Assembly (NCBI RefSeq): GCF_000340435.2
Contig: NZ_CP011883.2
Span: 964,607 to 1,028,606 of the forward strand
Direction: 5' to 3'
Length of the DNA stretch: 64,000 nucleotides
Source: Mycobacterium haemophilum DSM 44634
GTDB lineage: Bacteria > Actinomycetota > Actinomycetes > Mycobacteriales > Mycobacteriaceae
The notes beneath the pieces were generated by a model that was not told where the DNA came from, did not search any database, and saw only the letters and a program-made list of their open reading frames with translations. The number at the start of each line of letters is the position of its first letter. Positions within the stretch are counted from its first letter, which is position 1. Below are positions 35,893 to 45,071 of the stretch, piece by piece. Made by a program: the position numbers and the translations under genes.

Positions 35893-36573
35893 ATGCCGAT
35901 GACCTCCCGCACGGTCGGTGATCCCGTCGAATCGGCTGCCCATGTCGACTGTGGCACCTCCCCGCGCGATGCCGGATGGCAGCGGAACGCTCGGTGGGCG
36001 CGGTGGCTGGCCTGGGTCAGCCTCGCCGTGTTGCTCATCGAGGGCGCCCTGGGACTGTGGCAGGGTTTGGCGGTCGGATCCATCGCATTGACCGGGTGGG
36101 CCCTCGGCGGCGGATCCGAAGGGTTGGCCAGCGCGATGGTGCTCTGGCGTTTCACTGGCACTCGCACGGCGTCGGAGACCGCCGAGCGGCGCGCACAACG
36201 TGGTGTGGCGGTGTCGTTTTGGCTGACTGCCCCCTACATCGCTGTCGAATCCATCCGTGACCTGGCCGGCCAGCACCACGCCGAGACGTCGGTAGTCGGC
36301 ATCGGGTTAACGGCGCTGGCCTTGGTGTTGATGCCGATTCTCGGCTGGGCCAACCACCGGGTGGGTGCTCGGCTGGCCTCGGCGGCCACCGAGGGCGAAG
36401 GCACCCAGAACTACCTGTGCGCCGCCCAGGCCGCCGGGGTGCTGATCGGCTTGGCGATCACTGCTTGCTGGCCCGACGGTTGGTGGGTTGATCCCACCAT
36501 CGGTCTGGCCATCGCCGCCGTGGCGGCGTGGCAGGGCATCCGAGCGTGGCGTGGCCACGACTGTGGCTGCTGA
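35893..36573 (+). CDS. CDF-like integral membrane protein (Rv3271c-like)
   Basis: 226 residues with about six transmembrane helices and almost no soluble domain. The final helices (WWVDPTIGLAIAAVAAWQGI) resemble the DP-containing helix of cation diffusion facilitators, and the tail ends HDCGC, a possible metal ligand. The cytoplasmic dimer domain of true CDF transporters is missing. It is convergent with ctpC, which fits metal transport, but this is inferred. Confidence 0.8.
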   Translation: MPMTSRTVGDPVESAAHVDCGTSPRDAGWQRNARWARWLAWVSLAVLLIEGALGLWQGLAVGSIALTGWALGGGSEGLASAMVLWRFTGTRTASETAERRAQRGVAVSFWLTAPYIAVESIRDLAGQHHAETSVVGIGLTALALVLMPILGWANHRVGARLASAATEGEGTQNYLCAAQAAGVLIGLAITACWPDGWWVDPTIGLAIAAVAAWQGIRAWRGHDCGC

Positions 36574-36584
36574 GCCGCCACGGC

Positions 36585-36644
36585 CGAGCGTGCGTGTCTG
36601 TACGTCCATGACCGCGGCGTGTCGCGTGCAACTGCGCACGCTCG
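36585..36644. repeat. Inverted repeat CGAGCGTGCG ... CGCACGCTCG between convergent genes
   Basis: 10-bp perfect arms (36585-36594 and 36635-36644) with a 40-base interior in the gap between the CDF-like gene and ctpC. Related sequences occur at 44485-44540 and 62391-62410. Likely a family of intergenic hairpins, possibly acting as a shared terminator. Confidence 0.6.
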
Positions 36645-36648
36645 CCAA

Positions 36649-38832
36649 TTACAGGCGGTAGCGGATCAGCCGGGAGCTATTGGCCACCACCGCGACCGAC
36701 GATGCGTTGTGCAGGACCGCGGCCAGCACCGGCGAGAGCGCCCCGCCCGCCCCAATAAGCAGCCCGGCGGCGTTGACGGCGATGGACATCCCGTAATTTT
36801 CGCGAATGACTTCCACCGCCCGCGCGCCCAGGTCACGCACGTCGAGCAGACGATTGAGATCATCGTTGGCCAGTGCCACGTCAGCGGTCTCGACGGCGAC
36901 GTCGGTTCCGGCCAGACCCATGGCGATCCCGATATCAGCGGCCGCTAGCGCCGGAGCGTCATTGACGCCGTCGCCGACCATGCCGACCACGTAGCCTTCG
37001 TTCTGCAGATCGCGGACCACCTCGAGCTTGTCCTCGGGCATCACCTCGGCGCGCCACTCGTCGATGCCCAGCTCTTCGGCGACGACCTTGGCGATGTCTG
37101 GATGGTCCCCGGTGAGCATGACGATCCGCCGCACACCGCTGGCCCGCAACTTCGTCAGCACCTCGGCTGCCTCAGGACGGACTTCATCGCGCAGGCTGAT
37201 CAGCCCCACTAGCGTGCCGTCCACCGCGAGCAGCAGCGGAGTCTCCGCCCGACGCCGCAGCAAGGCGACCCACTCCGATGCCTTCTTCGACACCTTGACC
37301 TTTTCGGCTCGCAACAGCGACGGGCTGCCCAGCAGCAGGGTCCGGCCGTCGGCCCAGGTCCGCATGCCCAGACCGACCAGCACCTCGCACTCCTCGTGCG
37401 GCGGGATGCTGATGTGGCGCTCCTCGGTCGAGCGGATCACCGCTTCGGCCAGCGGGTGCCGAGAGTGGATCTCCGAGCTGGCCGCATACGCCAACACCTG
37501 CTCAGGCTCCCAATCTTTGTGCATCGCAACGATATTGGTGACCACGGGGCGACCGACGGTCAGCGTCCCGGTCTTGTCGAACACGATCGCGTCGACCCGG
37601 CCTGCCTGTTCGAGGTGAGATCCGCCCTTGATGAGGATGCCGCGCCGTGCCCCGTTACCGATCGCGGCGCTGATTGCGGTCGGCGTGGCCAGCCCCACCG
37701 CGCAGGGACACGCGATCAACAGCATGGTCATCGCGCGGCGGACATCTCCGGTGATCGCCAACGTAATGGCCGAGACAATGAACGAGGTGGGCACGAAGCG
37801 GCGGGAGAAATTCTCGCCGACGGTCTGGATGGGCGCCCTATCGTGTTGAGCCTGTTCGACTCGGGTGATGATGCGCCCGATCGTGGTGTGCTTGCCGACG
37901 GCACTCGCGCGCACCACCAAGCGCCCGCGCACTACTACCGAACCGGCATGGACGTGTGACCCGACCATGACGCTGACGGGCAGGTTTTCCCCGGTGATCG
38001 CGGACTGATTGACAATCGCTTCGCCGTCGACGACTTCGCCGTCAACCGGTATCGCGACATGGTCGTGCACCACCACCTCGTCGCCGATCTGCACGGTGTC
38101 GATCGGCACCTGTATTTCGGTGCCCACTTGTGGCCCGTCGGTTAAGCGAATCCACGCCGTGTCCTGGGTGCCGCGTAAGAGTTCTGAGATCGCCCGTCGG
38201 GTCCGCCGCAGCGTCAGATCCTGTAGGTATTCACCGATGTTGAGCAGCCACAGCACGGTCAGTGCCACCACGTTCTCACGCAGGATCAGGCTGGCAATGG
38301 TCGCCGCCGAGACCAGCGCATCGGTGCCGGTCTTACCGGAGCGCAGCGAACGCAGCGCGCCGCGCAGAAAGGGGTACCCGGTGAATATGGTGACGCCGCT
38401 GGCGACGAGCCGGCTGGTGGGCCCGAGCAGCGGCGGCCGCGTGAACACATAGCGGCGCACGCCAAGCAGCGTCAGCGCCGCAGCGCCGATCGCCATACGA
38501 AGCACCTCACCGTTGCGGATCTCGGCCGAATGCGGCGCGCGGGTGGGGATCAATTCCGCGGCCACCTGCGCTGCGCCGCTGATCGCTGCCAGCACCGATG
38601 GGCGATCACAGCGCCGGGGCGAGTACCAGACGACGACGGATCCGGTGCGCGGGTAGGCGTGCACGGCCCGCACACCGTTGCACTTGGCTACCGCCTCTTC
38701 GACCGCCACGGCGCGCCGGGAGTTGGAGCGGACCCACTCGACGGCAACCCGCATCCGCCCGGCCGCATCCGAAACCACGACGAGGGCAGGATCGTCGGCT
38801 GTGGCGATCTGGTCAGCCGTCACGAGGGTCAC
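36649..38832 (-). CDS. ctpC: P1B-type metal-exporting ATPase CtpC
   Basis: 727 residues. An N-terminal degenerate metal-binding-like domain is followed by membrane helices with the CPC motif (LLIACPCAVGLATP, about residue 375), phosphorylation motif DKTGTLT (about residue 418), HP motif in SRHPLAEAV, and hinge GDGVNDAPAL. M. tuberculosis CtpC is linked to Mn export and zinc resistance. It lies nine bases downstream of pacL1, which starts the operon. Confidence 0.96.
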   Translation of the reverse strand: MTLVTADQIATADDPALVVVSDAAGRMRVAVEWVRSNSRRAVAVEEAVAKCNGVRAVHAYPRTGSVVVWYSPRRCDRPSVLAAISGAAQVAAELIPTRAPHSAEIRNGEVLRMAIGAAALTLLGVRRYVFTRPPLLGPTSRLVASGVTIFTGYPFLRGALRSLRSGKTGTDALVSAATIASLILRENVVALTVLWLLNIGEYLQDLTLRRTRRAISELLRGTQDTAWIRLTDGPQVGTEIQVPIDTVQIGDEVVVHDHVAIPVDGEVVDGEAIVNQSAITGENLPVSVMVGSHVHAGSVVVRGRLVVRASAVGKHTTIGRIITRVEQAQHDRAPIQTVGENFSRRFVPTSFIVSAITLAITGDVRRAMTMLLIACPCAVGLATPTAISAAIGNGARRGILIKGGSHLEQAGRVDAIVFDKTGTLTVGRPVVTNIVAMHKDWEPEQVLAYAASSEIHSRHPLAEAVIRSTEERHISIPPHEECEVLVGLGMRTWADGRTLLLGSPSLLRAEKVKVSKKASEWVALLRRRAETPLLLAVDGTLVGLISLRDEVRPEAAEVLTKLRASGVRRIVMLTGDHPDIAKVVAEELGIDEWRAEVMPEDKLEVVRDLQNEGYVVGMVGDGVNDAPALAAADIGIAMGLAGTDVAVETADVALANDDLNRLLDVRDLGARAVEVIRENYGMSIAVNAAGLLIGAGGALSPVLAAVLHNASSVAVVANSSRLIRYRL

Positions 38833-38841
38833 GTCGAGCGC

Positions 38842-39120
38842 TCAGTGGTCGTGCTGGTGGATGTCGCCGACGGCCGGTGTGGGCGCCTCTTCGCCGATGC
38901 GTTCGCGGGCTTCGGCCATCACGTCGGCAAGCTTGAGCCTGGCCGACTCTGCGGCTTCCTCAGCCTTGCGGCTGCCGCGCAGCCCCAGCTCCGCGGCCGA
39001 GACCGCGGTTTGGTGCAGCGGCGCCTTGGCCACGGCCTTGCGCAACACCTCGTAGGCGGTTACCCCGGCCAGGCCGGTGATGACCGTGGTTGCTGCCTTC
39101 GCCAGTAGCCCCTGAACCAT
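38842..39120 (-). CDS. pacL1: PacL1-like metal-efflux chaperone (DUF1490)
   Basis: 92 residues. An N-terminal hydrophobic segment (LLAKAATTVITGLAGVTAYEVL), an Ala/Glu-rich helical stretch, and a metal-binding tail ending DIHQHDH. In M. tuberculosis the orthologous Rv3269 scaffolds and stabilises CtpC in the membrane and binds zinc through a similar Asp/His tail. AGGAAGG precedes ATG 39120. Directly upstream of ctpC. Confidence 0.93.
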   Translation of the reverse strand: MVQGLLAKAATTVITGLAGVTAYEVLRKAVAKAPLHQTAVSAAELGLRGSRKAEEAAESARLKLADVMAEARERIGEEAPTPAVGDIHQHDH

Positions 39121-39194
39121 TGCTCGAACCTTCCTGTGGTCTGTCGTCTCTCACGTGACATGTCGGCACCCGCGTCAGCCGACGCTCTCGTGAC

Positions 39195-39228
39195 GTTAAC
39201 ATGTAAATATAGCGATATCAATATGAAT
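39195..39228. promoter_or_regulatory. AT-rich segment upstream of pacL1-ctpC
   Basis: A 34-bp strongly AT-rich stretch (GTTAACATGTAAATATAG then CGATATCAATATGA) in otherwise GC-rich DNA, about 75 bp upstream of pacL1. It holds imperfect inverted symmetry around GATATC, as in ArsR/SmtB-type operators. It also is the only gap between the Rv3268-like gene and pacL1. A metal-responsive operator is inferred. Confidence 0.4.
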
Positions 39229-39263
39229 CGAAGCTGGCCTGGTCGGTTGGCGAGTTGCCCGAC

Positions 39264-40004
39264 TCAAAGTACCCGGGTGACCTTTTCGGTCTCAATCCTG
39301 CGCGCCAGCACCGCCGGGTCGGGGTTGGCCACCTGCACCAACGACGCGCCGACGGCCATGACCGCCAACAGACCGCTGATCACATCGGCGGGTCCTGCCC
39401 ACGACGCGGTGGAAAGCACCCGGTCGCGCGACGTCAAACCCGTTGCCGCCGCAGATTTCTCGCAGTCAGCCAGGATCTGGTCGACCGATCGGCCGGCAAG
39501 CGCGGGACCGGGGTGGCGTTCGGGAACGATCTGATCGCCGTGCACCCGCACCGCGGTCGCGTAGTCGGTGATGCCGACTGGCAGGCCGGGGGCCGGCCGG
39601 CCGAACGGGTCGAGCGACAGCACCGCCACTTCGCCGGCTGTGCTGGCTGTGATGTTTAAGGCCTCGTCCAGCCGTTCGACGGTGCACAGCGCGAGGTCGG
39701 CTGTCGGGTCGGCTGGGCCCAGGAGCGTCTCGGCGCCGATCCACCATGCCCCGAACAACACCGCCGTCGTCTGCCAGTGCGCCGGCAACAAGATCGCGAT
39801 CCGGCTGGCCGGTCCGGCGGCCAGCTCGTCGCGCAACAGGTTGCCGGTCTTGGCGGCCCAGTTGGCCAGGGTTGCTGCGGACAATTCGATGCGTTCGCCG
39901 GTGGCGTCGTCGTAGTAGGTGATACGCGGGCCGACCGGGTCGGCCCGCAGCATCGGGTCCAGAATCGCCCCGCTCAGCGTTGTCGGTGTGTTCAGTTGAT
40001 GCAC
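39264..40004 (-). CDS. TIGR03089-family conserved protein (Rv3268-like)
   Basis: 246 residues resembling the N-terminal part of AMP-binding (acyl-CoA synthetase-like) enzymes: ITYYDDATGERIELSAATLANWAAKTGNLLRDEL and RIAILLPAHWQTTAVLFGAWWIGAE. The phosphate loop and C-terminal domain of true adenylating enzymes are missing, so catalysis is doubtful. GTG 40004 overlaps the lcp1 end by 13 bases, indicating coupling with cell-wall assembly. Confidence 0.85.
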   Translation of the reverse strand: MHQLNTPTTLSGAILDPMLRADPVGPRITYYDDATGERIELSAATLANWAAKTGNLLRDELAAGPASRIAILLPAHWQTTAVLFGAWWIGAETLLGPADPTADLALCTVERLDEALNITASTAGEVAVLSLDPFGRPAPGLPVGITDYATAVRVHGDQIVPERHPGPALAGRSVDQILADCEKSAAATGLTSRDRVLSTASWAGPADVISGLLAVMAVGASLVQVANPDPAVLARRIETEKVTRVL

Positions 40005-41461
40005 TCGGGTATGTCGGAGCCGGCGGTCAGGATCGGCGATGGCGCCGGGATGTCTGCATCAGCCGACGAACCAGGGTTTGACGCATAGGCCGGCGCTATC
40101 GAACCGCTACCGGAAAGCCCAGAGCCGGGACCGGTGTAATCGTTGGCCAGCACTACCCGCACCGATCCTGCGGGTATCGATCCATCGGCGATGACGGGCA
40201 ACCCGCCCAGTTCCTTGGAGACCTCCTGGGCGCCGAGGTCGTCGGACTTCGCGGCGCGCACCTGGCTGCCTTTCACGTGGCCGCCTTGGTTGTTGGCCAC
40301 GGAGCCGGCGGTAAATCCCTTGGCGGTCAATACATCTGACACCGCAGCGGCCAGTCCGTTGATGTCGGTGTCGTTGAGTACGTTGGCGGTGGTCCTGGCG
40401 GGTGTGTAGGCCAGCTCGTCGGTTTTTCCTTGGGCTTGGTCGTGCAACAGGCCGCCAACGAAGTCTTGAACCTGGTGCGGGTCCACCCGCACCACGCTTT
40501 GCATGCCGTCGTCGCTCCACCCGGCCTCGTCGAGCACCGGGATGGTGGCGAAGGCGACTTTGCCGCCGGCCAGGCTCTGCAACTGCTTGAGGAAGTCCAT
40601 CAGGTTCCATCCCGAGGAAATCACCACCGAGCGCTGGATAGCCTGCTCGAGCCGCTTCACGGTGGACGGGCTGGATAGGGTTTTTCCGGAGATGACCCGG
40701 TGGGCTAGCGAGGCCATCACCGCCTGCTGACGCACCACCCGGTCCAGGTCGCCGCGGGGCAGCTCGTGACGCTGGCGGACGAAGCTCAGCGCCTGCGGAC
40801 CGCTCAGCTTCTGCCGGCCGGCCGGAAAGTCGGCACCCGACATTGGCTCAAACACTGCATCTTTGAGACAGACGTCGACGCCACCGAGCGCGTCGGCGAT
40901 CAACGCGAAACCGAGCAACCCGATCTCGGCGTAGTGGTCGACGGTGACCCCGGTGAGGTCGGCGACCGTCTTGATCAGTGCCTCCCGCCCGGCCTCGGTG
41001 CCCTGCGCCGCGGCATCTTCGGCGGAATCGCCGGCCCGGACCAGGCTCGCTCGTTTGGCCTCCCGGGTTTGGCCGTAGACGCCGTTGATCTTCGCCTTGC
41101 CCAGGCCGGGAGCTTGCACGTAGGAGTCCCGCGGAATCGAGATCGCGGTCGCCGACTTCCCGTTGTTGGGTATCCGGATCAAAATGATCGTGTCGGTGTT
41201 GGTGGCCTCCTCGTCGCCGGCCCGCAGCGTCGCCAGCTCCTCGGCCGACAGCGGGTTGCCGTGGGCATCGGTACGGCTGTCCAAACCGACCAGCAAAATA
41301 TCGATCGCGCCGTCGTTGCCACCCTTACCCAGTGACGGCGCGGACATGTGGAAGATGCCGTCCTCGAACGACCGGAAGCTAGTCCACGCCACCCCGGTCC
41401 CCAGCACGATCGCAAGAGTCAGCGCAGTGGCAACCGCACGAACCACACGTTGCACAGGCAT
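39992..41461 (-). CDS. lcp1: LytR-CpsA-Psr ligase attaching arabinogalactan to peptidoglycan
   Basis: 489 residues. One N-terminal transmembrane helix (ALTLAIVLGTGVAWTSF), the LCP catalytic domain with ILLVGLDSRTD, ATAISIPRDSYV and the arginine-rich FVRQRHELPRGDLDRVVRQQ, and a C-terminal LytR_C domain (VRVVLANDYTGPGSGL). The M. tuberculosis orthologue (Rv3267, Lcp1/CpsA1) links arabinogalactan to peptidoglycan. It is divergent from rmlD and wbbL, which build the linker it transfers. Confidence 0.95.
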   Translation of the reverse strand: MPVQRVVRAVATALTLAIVLGTGVAWTSFRSFEDGIFHMSAPSLGKGGNDGAIDILLVGLDSRTDAHGNPLSAEELATLRAGDEEATNTDTIILIRIPNNGKSATAISIPRDSYVQAPGLGKAKINGVYGQTREAKRASLVRAGDSAEDAAAQGTEAGREALIKTVADLTGVTVDHYAEIGLLGFALIADALGGVDVCLKDAVFEPMSGADFPAGRQKLSGPQALSFVRQRHELPRGDLDRVVRQQAVMASLAHRVISGKTLSSPSTVKRLEQAIQRSVVISSGWNLMDFLKQLQSLAGGKVAFATIPVLDEAGWSDDGMQSVVRVDPHQVQDFVGGLLHDQAQGKTDELAYTPARTTANVLNDTDINGLAAAVSDVLTAKGFTAGSVANNQGGHVKGSQVRAAKSDDLGAQEVSKELGGLPVIADGSIPAGSVRVVLANDYTGPGSGLSGSGSIAPAYASNPGSSADADIPAPSPILTAGSDIPECIN

Positions 41462-41559
41462 CCCACTAGATTACTTGCGACACAGCGGCTTGCCGGGTAG
41501 CCAGCCGCGGCGTGGCCCGAGCTTTCCCCCAGCTTTCCCGGGCATGCCAGACTCGAACC

Positions 41560-42483
41560 ATGTCGGATGGGTCAGGAAGGCTAGTGATTACCGGTGCCGG
41601 TGGGCAGCTGGGCAGCGTTCTGGCGGCACAGGCCACCGCTGCGGGCCGGGACGTGCTCGCGCTGACCTCGTCGCAGTGGGACATCACCGATGCCGCGGCC
41701 GCCGAGCGGATCATTCACAGTGGTGATGTCGTGATCAATTGCGCTGCCTATACCAACGTCGACGGCGCCGAGAGCGACGAAGCGGGTGCTTACGCGGTCA
41801 ATGCCACCGGTCCGGAAAACCTCGCCCGAGCTTGCGCACGCAGCGAAGCTCAGCTGATCCACGTCTCCACCGACTACGTGTTCAGTGGTGATTTCGGCTC
41901 GGGCGCTAACCGGGTGACGCCGCGTCCCTACGAACCCACCGATCAAACCGCCCCCCAGGGCGTCTACGCCCGCAGCAAACTCGCCGGCGAACTTGCTGTG
42001 CGGGCCGCGCTGCCGGATGCCGTCGTGGTGCGGACCGCCTGGGTCTACACCGGCGGGACCGGCAAGGACTTCGTCGCTGTCATGCAACGGCTGGCCGCCG
42101 GAGACGGGCCGATTGACGTCGTCGACGACCAAACCGGCTCACCGACCTACGTCGCCGACTTGGCCGACGCACTGCTTCAAGTCGCCGACACCGGCCTGCG
42201 CGGGCGCCTGTTGCACGCCGCCAATGAGGGCGCGGTGTCCCGGTTCGGGCAAGCCCGCGCCGTGTTCGAAGAATGCGGTGCTGACCCGCAGCGAGTACGG
42301 CCGGTCAGCAGTGCACAATTTCCGCGGCCTGCGCCACGGCCGTCCTACTCCGCGCTGTCCGGCCGGGAGTGGGCCGCGGCCGGCTTAACGCCACTACGGC
42401 CCTGGCGCAGCGCACTTGTCGCGGCACTCGCGGTATCTCGTAGCTCCCCGGCCGATCGACCGTTACCCTCTACGCGTGACTGA
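41560..42483 (+). CDS. rmlD: dTDP-4-dehydrorhamnose reductase
   Basis: 307-residue short-chain reductase making dTDP-L-rhamnose, the sugar of the arabinogalactan linker. NAD(P) motif ITGAGGQLGSVL, catalytic YARSKLAGE (Tyr-x3-Lys) and STDYVFSGD are visible. ATG 41560 (MSDGSGRL) is the family-type start. wbbL starts eight bases before its stop. Confidence 0.97.
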   Translation: MSDGSGRLVITGAGGQLGSVLAAQATAAGRDVLALTSSQWDITDAAAAERIIHSGDVVINCAAYTNVDGAESDEAGAYAVNATGPENLARACARSEAQLIHVSTDYVFSGDFGSGANRVTPRPYEPTDQTAPQGVYARSKLAGELAVRAALPDAVVVRTAWVYTGGTGKDFVAVMQRLAAGDGPIDVVDDQTGSPTYVADLADALLQVADTGLRGRLLHAANEGAVSRFGQARAVFEECGADPQRVRPVSSAQFPRPAPRPSYSALSGREWAAAGLTPLRPWRSALVAALAVSRSSPADRPLPSTRD

Positions 42484-43396
42484 CGTGCTGCCCGTCGTCG
42501 CGGTGACCTACTCGCCGGGCCCGCACCTGGAGCGTTTCCTGGCTTCGTTAGCGCTGGCCACCGACCGCCCGGTCAGCGTGGTGTTGGCCGACAACGGGTC
42601 CACCGACGGGACACCGCAGGCCGCCGTCGAGCGCTACCCCAACGTGCGGTTGCTGCCGACCGGGGACAACCTCGGGTATGGAACCGCGGCGAATCTCGCC
42701 ATCGCACAGCTCTTTGCGGAGGGCGGGGCAGCCGGCCAACCGTGGGTCGATGATTGGGTGATTGTGGCTAACCCGGACGTGCAATGGGGTCCGGGCAGCA
42801 TCGACGCGCTGCTGGACGCCGCCGCCCGATGGCCCCGCGCGGGGGCCCTGGGCCCGCTGATCCGCGATCCCGACGGGTCGGTGTACCCGTCCGCGCGCCA
42901 CGTGCCAAGCCTGGTTCGCGGCGGCATGCACGCGGTACTGGGACCGATTTGGCCACGCAATCCGTGGACAGCCGCCTACCGCCAGGAGCGGCTCGAGCCC
43001 AGCGAACGGCCGGTGGGCTGGCTGTCGGGTTCGTGTCTGCTGGTGCGACGGTCGGCTTTCCGTGAGGTCGGCGGCTTCGACCAGCGCTACTTCATGTACA
43101 TGGAGGACGTCGACCTGGGGGACCGGCTCGGCAAAGCCGGTTGGCTAAGCGTCTATGTGCCGTCGGCCGAAGTGCTGCACCACAAGGGCCACTCCACGGG
43201 GCGTGACCCGGCAAGCCATTTGGCGGCCCATCACAAAAGCACCTACATCTTCTTGGCTGATCGGCATGCTGGTTGGTGGCGAGCCCCGCTCCGCTGGACG
43301 CTGCGCGGCTCGTTGGCGGTGCGTTCTTGCCTGATGGTGCGCAGTTCGCGCCGCAAACAGGCTGGGCAACTGGCAGAAGGGCGGCGGGTGAAGTGA
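42476..43396 (+). CDS. wbbL: Rhamnosyltransferase WbbL (arabinogalactan linker)
   Basis: 306-residue GT2-family glycosyltransferase that adds rhamnose to decaprenyl-PP-GlcNAc. Features are VTYSPGPHLERFL, DNGSTDGTPQAA, ANPDVQWGPGSID with the metal-binding Asp, and GGFDQRYFMYMEDVDLGDRLGKAGW. GTG 42476 overlaps rmlD by eight bases. Essential in mycobacteria. The next gene, manC, overlaps its stop (GTGA). Confidence 0.96.
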   Translation: MTDVLPVVAVTYSPGPHLERFLASLALATDRPVSVVLADNGSTDGTPQAAVERYPNVRLLPTGDNLGYGTAANLAIAQLFAEGGAAGQPWVDDWVIVANPDVQWGPGSIDALLDAAARWPRAGALGPLIRDPDGSVYPSARHVPSLVRGGMHAVLGPIWPRNPWTAAYRQERLEPSERPVGWLSGSCLLVRRSAFREVGGFDQRYFMYMEDVDLGDRLGKAGWLSVYVPSAEVLHHKGHSTGRDPASHLAAHHKSTYIFLADRHAGWWRAPLRWTLRGSLAVRSCLMVRSSRRKQAGQLAEGRRVK

Positions 43397-44478
43397 CGGC
43401 ATTGGTAACCTCGCCAGTCGATGCGGTGGTCCTGGTCGGCGGCAAGGGCACTCGGCTGCGCCCGCTGACCCTGTCTGCGCCCAAACCCATGCTGCCCACC
43501 GCTGGGTTGCCGTTTCTCACCCATCTGTTGTCGCGGATCGCTGCGGCGGGCATCGAGCACGTGATTCTGAGCACCTCGTATCGGGCCGCGGTGTTTGAGG
43601 CAGAGTTCGGCGACGGGTCCAAGCTGGGCCTGCAGATCGACTACGTGACCGAGGAGTCTCCGTTGGGGACCGGCGGTGGTATCGCCAACGTCACCGGCCA
43701 GCTGCGGCACGACACCGTCATGGTGTTCAACGGCGATGTGCTGTCCGGTGTCGACCTCGGGCGGTTGCTGGGATTTCACCGAACCAACTCCGCTGACGTC
43801 ACTTTGCACCTGGTGCGAGTGGGTGACCCACGGGCCTTCGGCTGTGTGCCCACCGAGGATGGCCGGGTTACCGCCTTCCTGGAGAAAACGCAGGACCCGC
43901 CGACCGACCAGATCAACGCCGGCTGCTATGTCTTCGAACGCAACGTCATCGACCGGATTCCTCGAGGCCGCGAGGTATCGGTCGAACGCGAGGTGTTTCC
44001 GGCCCTGCTGTCCGACGCCGACGTCAAGGTCTGTGGTTACGTCGATGCCACGTACTGGCGGGACATGGGTACCCCAGAAGACTTCGTTCGCGGATCGGCG
44101 GATCTGGTGCGCGGCATCGCCCCGTCACCGGCTTTGGGCGGCCACCGCGGCGAGCAGTGGGTGCACGACGGTGCGGCGGTGTCTCCCGGCGCGGTGCTGA
44201 TCGGCGGCACGGTCGTTGGGCGTGGTGCTGAGATCGGCCCTGGTGTCCGGCTTGACGGCGCGGTGATTTTCGACGGGGCCAAGGTTGAGGCCGGCAGCGT
44301 GATTGAGCGCTCGATCCTCGGCTTCGGTGTCCGCATCGGGCCGCGGGCGCTGATCCGTGACGGGGTAATTGGCGACGGCGCTGACATCGGTGCGCGTTGT
44401 GAGTTGCTGCGGGGTGCCCGGGTGTGGCCCGGAGTTTCGATTCCCGACGGCGGGATCCGCTACTCCTCGGATGTGTGA
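43393..44478 (+). CDS. manC: Mannose-1-phosphate guanylyltransferase (GDP-mannose pyrophosphorylase)
   Basis: 361 residues. The nucleotidyltransferase signature VLVGGKGTRLRPLTLSAPKPMLP and the product Asp in VMVFNGDVLSG are followed by a left-handed beta-helix C-terminal domain with hexapeptide-like repeats (GAVLIGGTVVGRGAEIGPGVRL). It makes GDP-mannose for PIM, LAM and mannoprotein glycosylation. Naming varies (manB in H37Rv annotation). Coupled to wbbL by GTGA. Confidence 0.94.
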   Translation: MTALVTSPVDAVVLVGGKGTRLRPLTLSAPKPMLPTAGLPFLTHLLSRIAAAGIEHVILSTSYRAAVFEAEFGDGSKLGLQIDYVTEESPLGTGGGIANVTGQLRHDTVMVFNGDVLSGVDLGRLLGFHRTNSADVTLHLVRVGDPRAFGCVPTEDGRVTAFLEKTQDPPTDQINAGCYVFERNVIDRIPRGREVSVEREVFPALLSDADVKVCGYVDATYWRDMGTPEDFVRGSADLVRGIAPSPALGGHRGEQWVHDGAAVSPGAVLIGGTVVGRGAEIGPGVRLDGAVIFDGAKVEAGSVIERSILGFGVRIGPRALIRDGVIGDGADIGARCELLRGARVWPGVSIPDGGIRYSSDV

Positions 44479-44484
44479 GCGCGA

Positions 44485-44540
44485 CGAGCGTGAAGCCAGC
44501 CGCACGCTCGAGCACGAATGTTCGGTCAGCTTCACGCTCG
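44485..44540. repeat. Inverted repeats between manC and the NUDIX gene
   Basis: CGAGCGTGAAGC (44485-44496) is perfectly complementary to GCTTCACGCTCG (44529-44540), and CGCACGCTCG (44501-44510) is an alternative partner for the first arm. The right arm overlaps the NUDIX 3' end. It lies between two convergent genes and shares GCCAGCCGCACG with 62396-62407, so a repeated terminator-like element is likely. Confidence 0.6.
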
Positions 44541-45071
44541 GCGGGTTGCGCGCCCGACTAAGTACTGCAGCGCGTGATCGGTCCCCGGCGGCAGGGCGTC
44601 GGCGGGCCACCACCGTAGGTCGTCGGACTCGTCGCTGGCCGTGATGTGTGCGCCGGCCGGCGCGTGCGCCACGAACTGCAAGTCGAGATGACGGGTCGGC
44701 ACTCCCAGCGAGCAGGTGACCGGGTGGACGTGAATTGCGGTCAGTTCGGGTGTGATGCGCAGATCGGCCACGCCGGATTCCTCGGTTGCCTCGCGCAGCG
44801 CCGCGCCGACGAGGCCCTCGTCGGCATCCTCGCAGTGCCCGCCCAGCTGGACCCAGCGGCCCAGCCGCGGGTGCAGGGTGAGCAGCACCTGGCTGCCGGT
44901 GTCGTCGAGCACCAACGTCGATGCGGTGACGTGGCCCGGGACGCACTCCCGACGGCACGCGTCGGTCCGGCCGGTTACGAAGGCCAGCACCGCATGCCGC
45001 AGCGAGTCCTGGGCCGGATCGGGTGCTTGCCAGTCGGTGAGGACAGCGATCGCCGACTCCCGGATGTTCAC
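44532..45071 (-). CDS. NUDIX hydrolase coupled to mamA
   Basis: 179 residues. The NUDIX box reads GGHCEDADEGLVGAALREATEESGV, with REATEESG intact and one extra residue in the first gap, as in a known subfamily. It should hydrolyse a nucleoside diphosphate linked to another group; substrate unknown. GTG 45071 shares GTGA with the mamA stop, so the two are translated together. I do not recall it at this spot in H37Rv. Confidence 0.9.
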   Translation of the reverse strand: MNIRESAIAVLTDWQAPDPAQDSLRHAVLAFVTGRTDACRRECVPGHVTASTLVLDDTGSQVLLTLHPRLGRWVQLGGHCEDADEGLVGAALREATEESGVADLRITPELTAIHVHPVTCSLGVPTRHLDLQFVAHAPAGAHITASDESDDLRWWPADALPPGTDHALQYLVGRATRRA

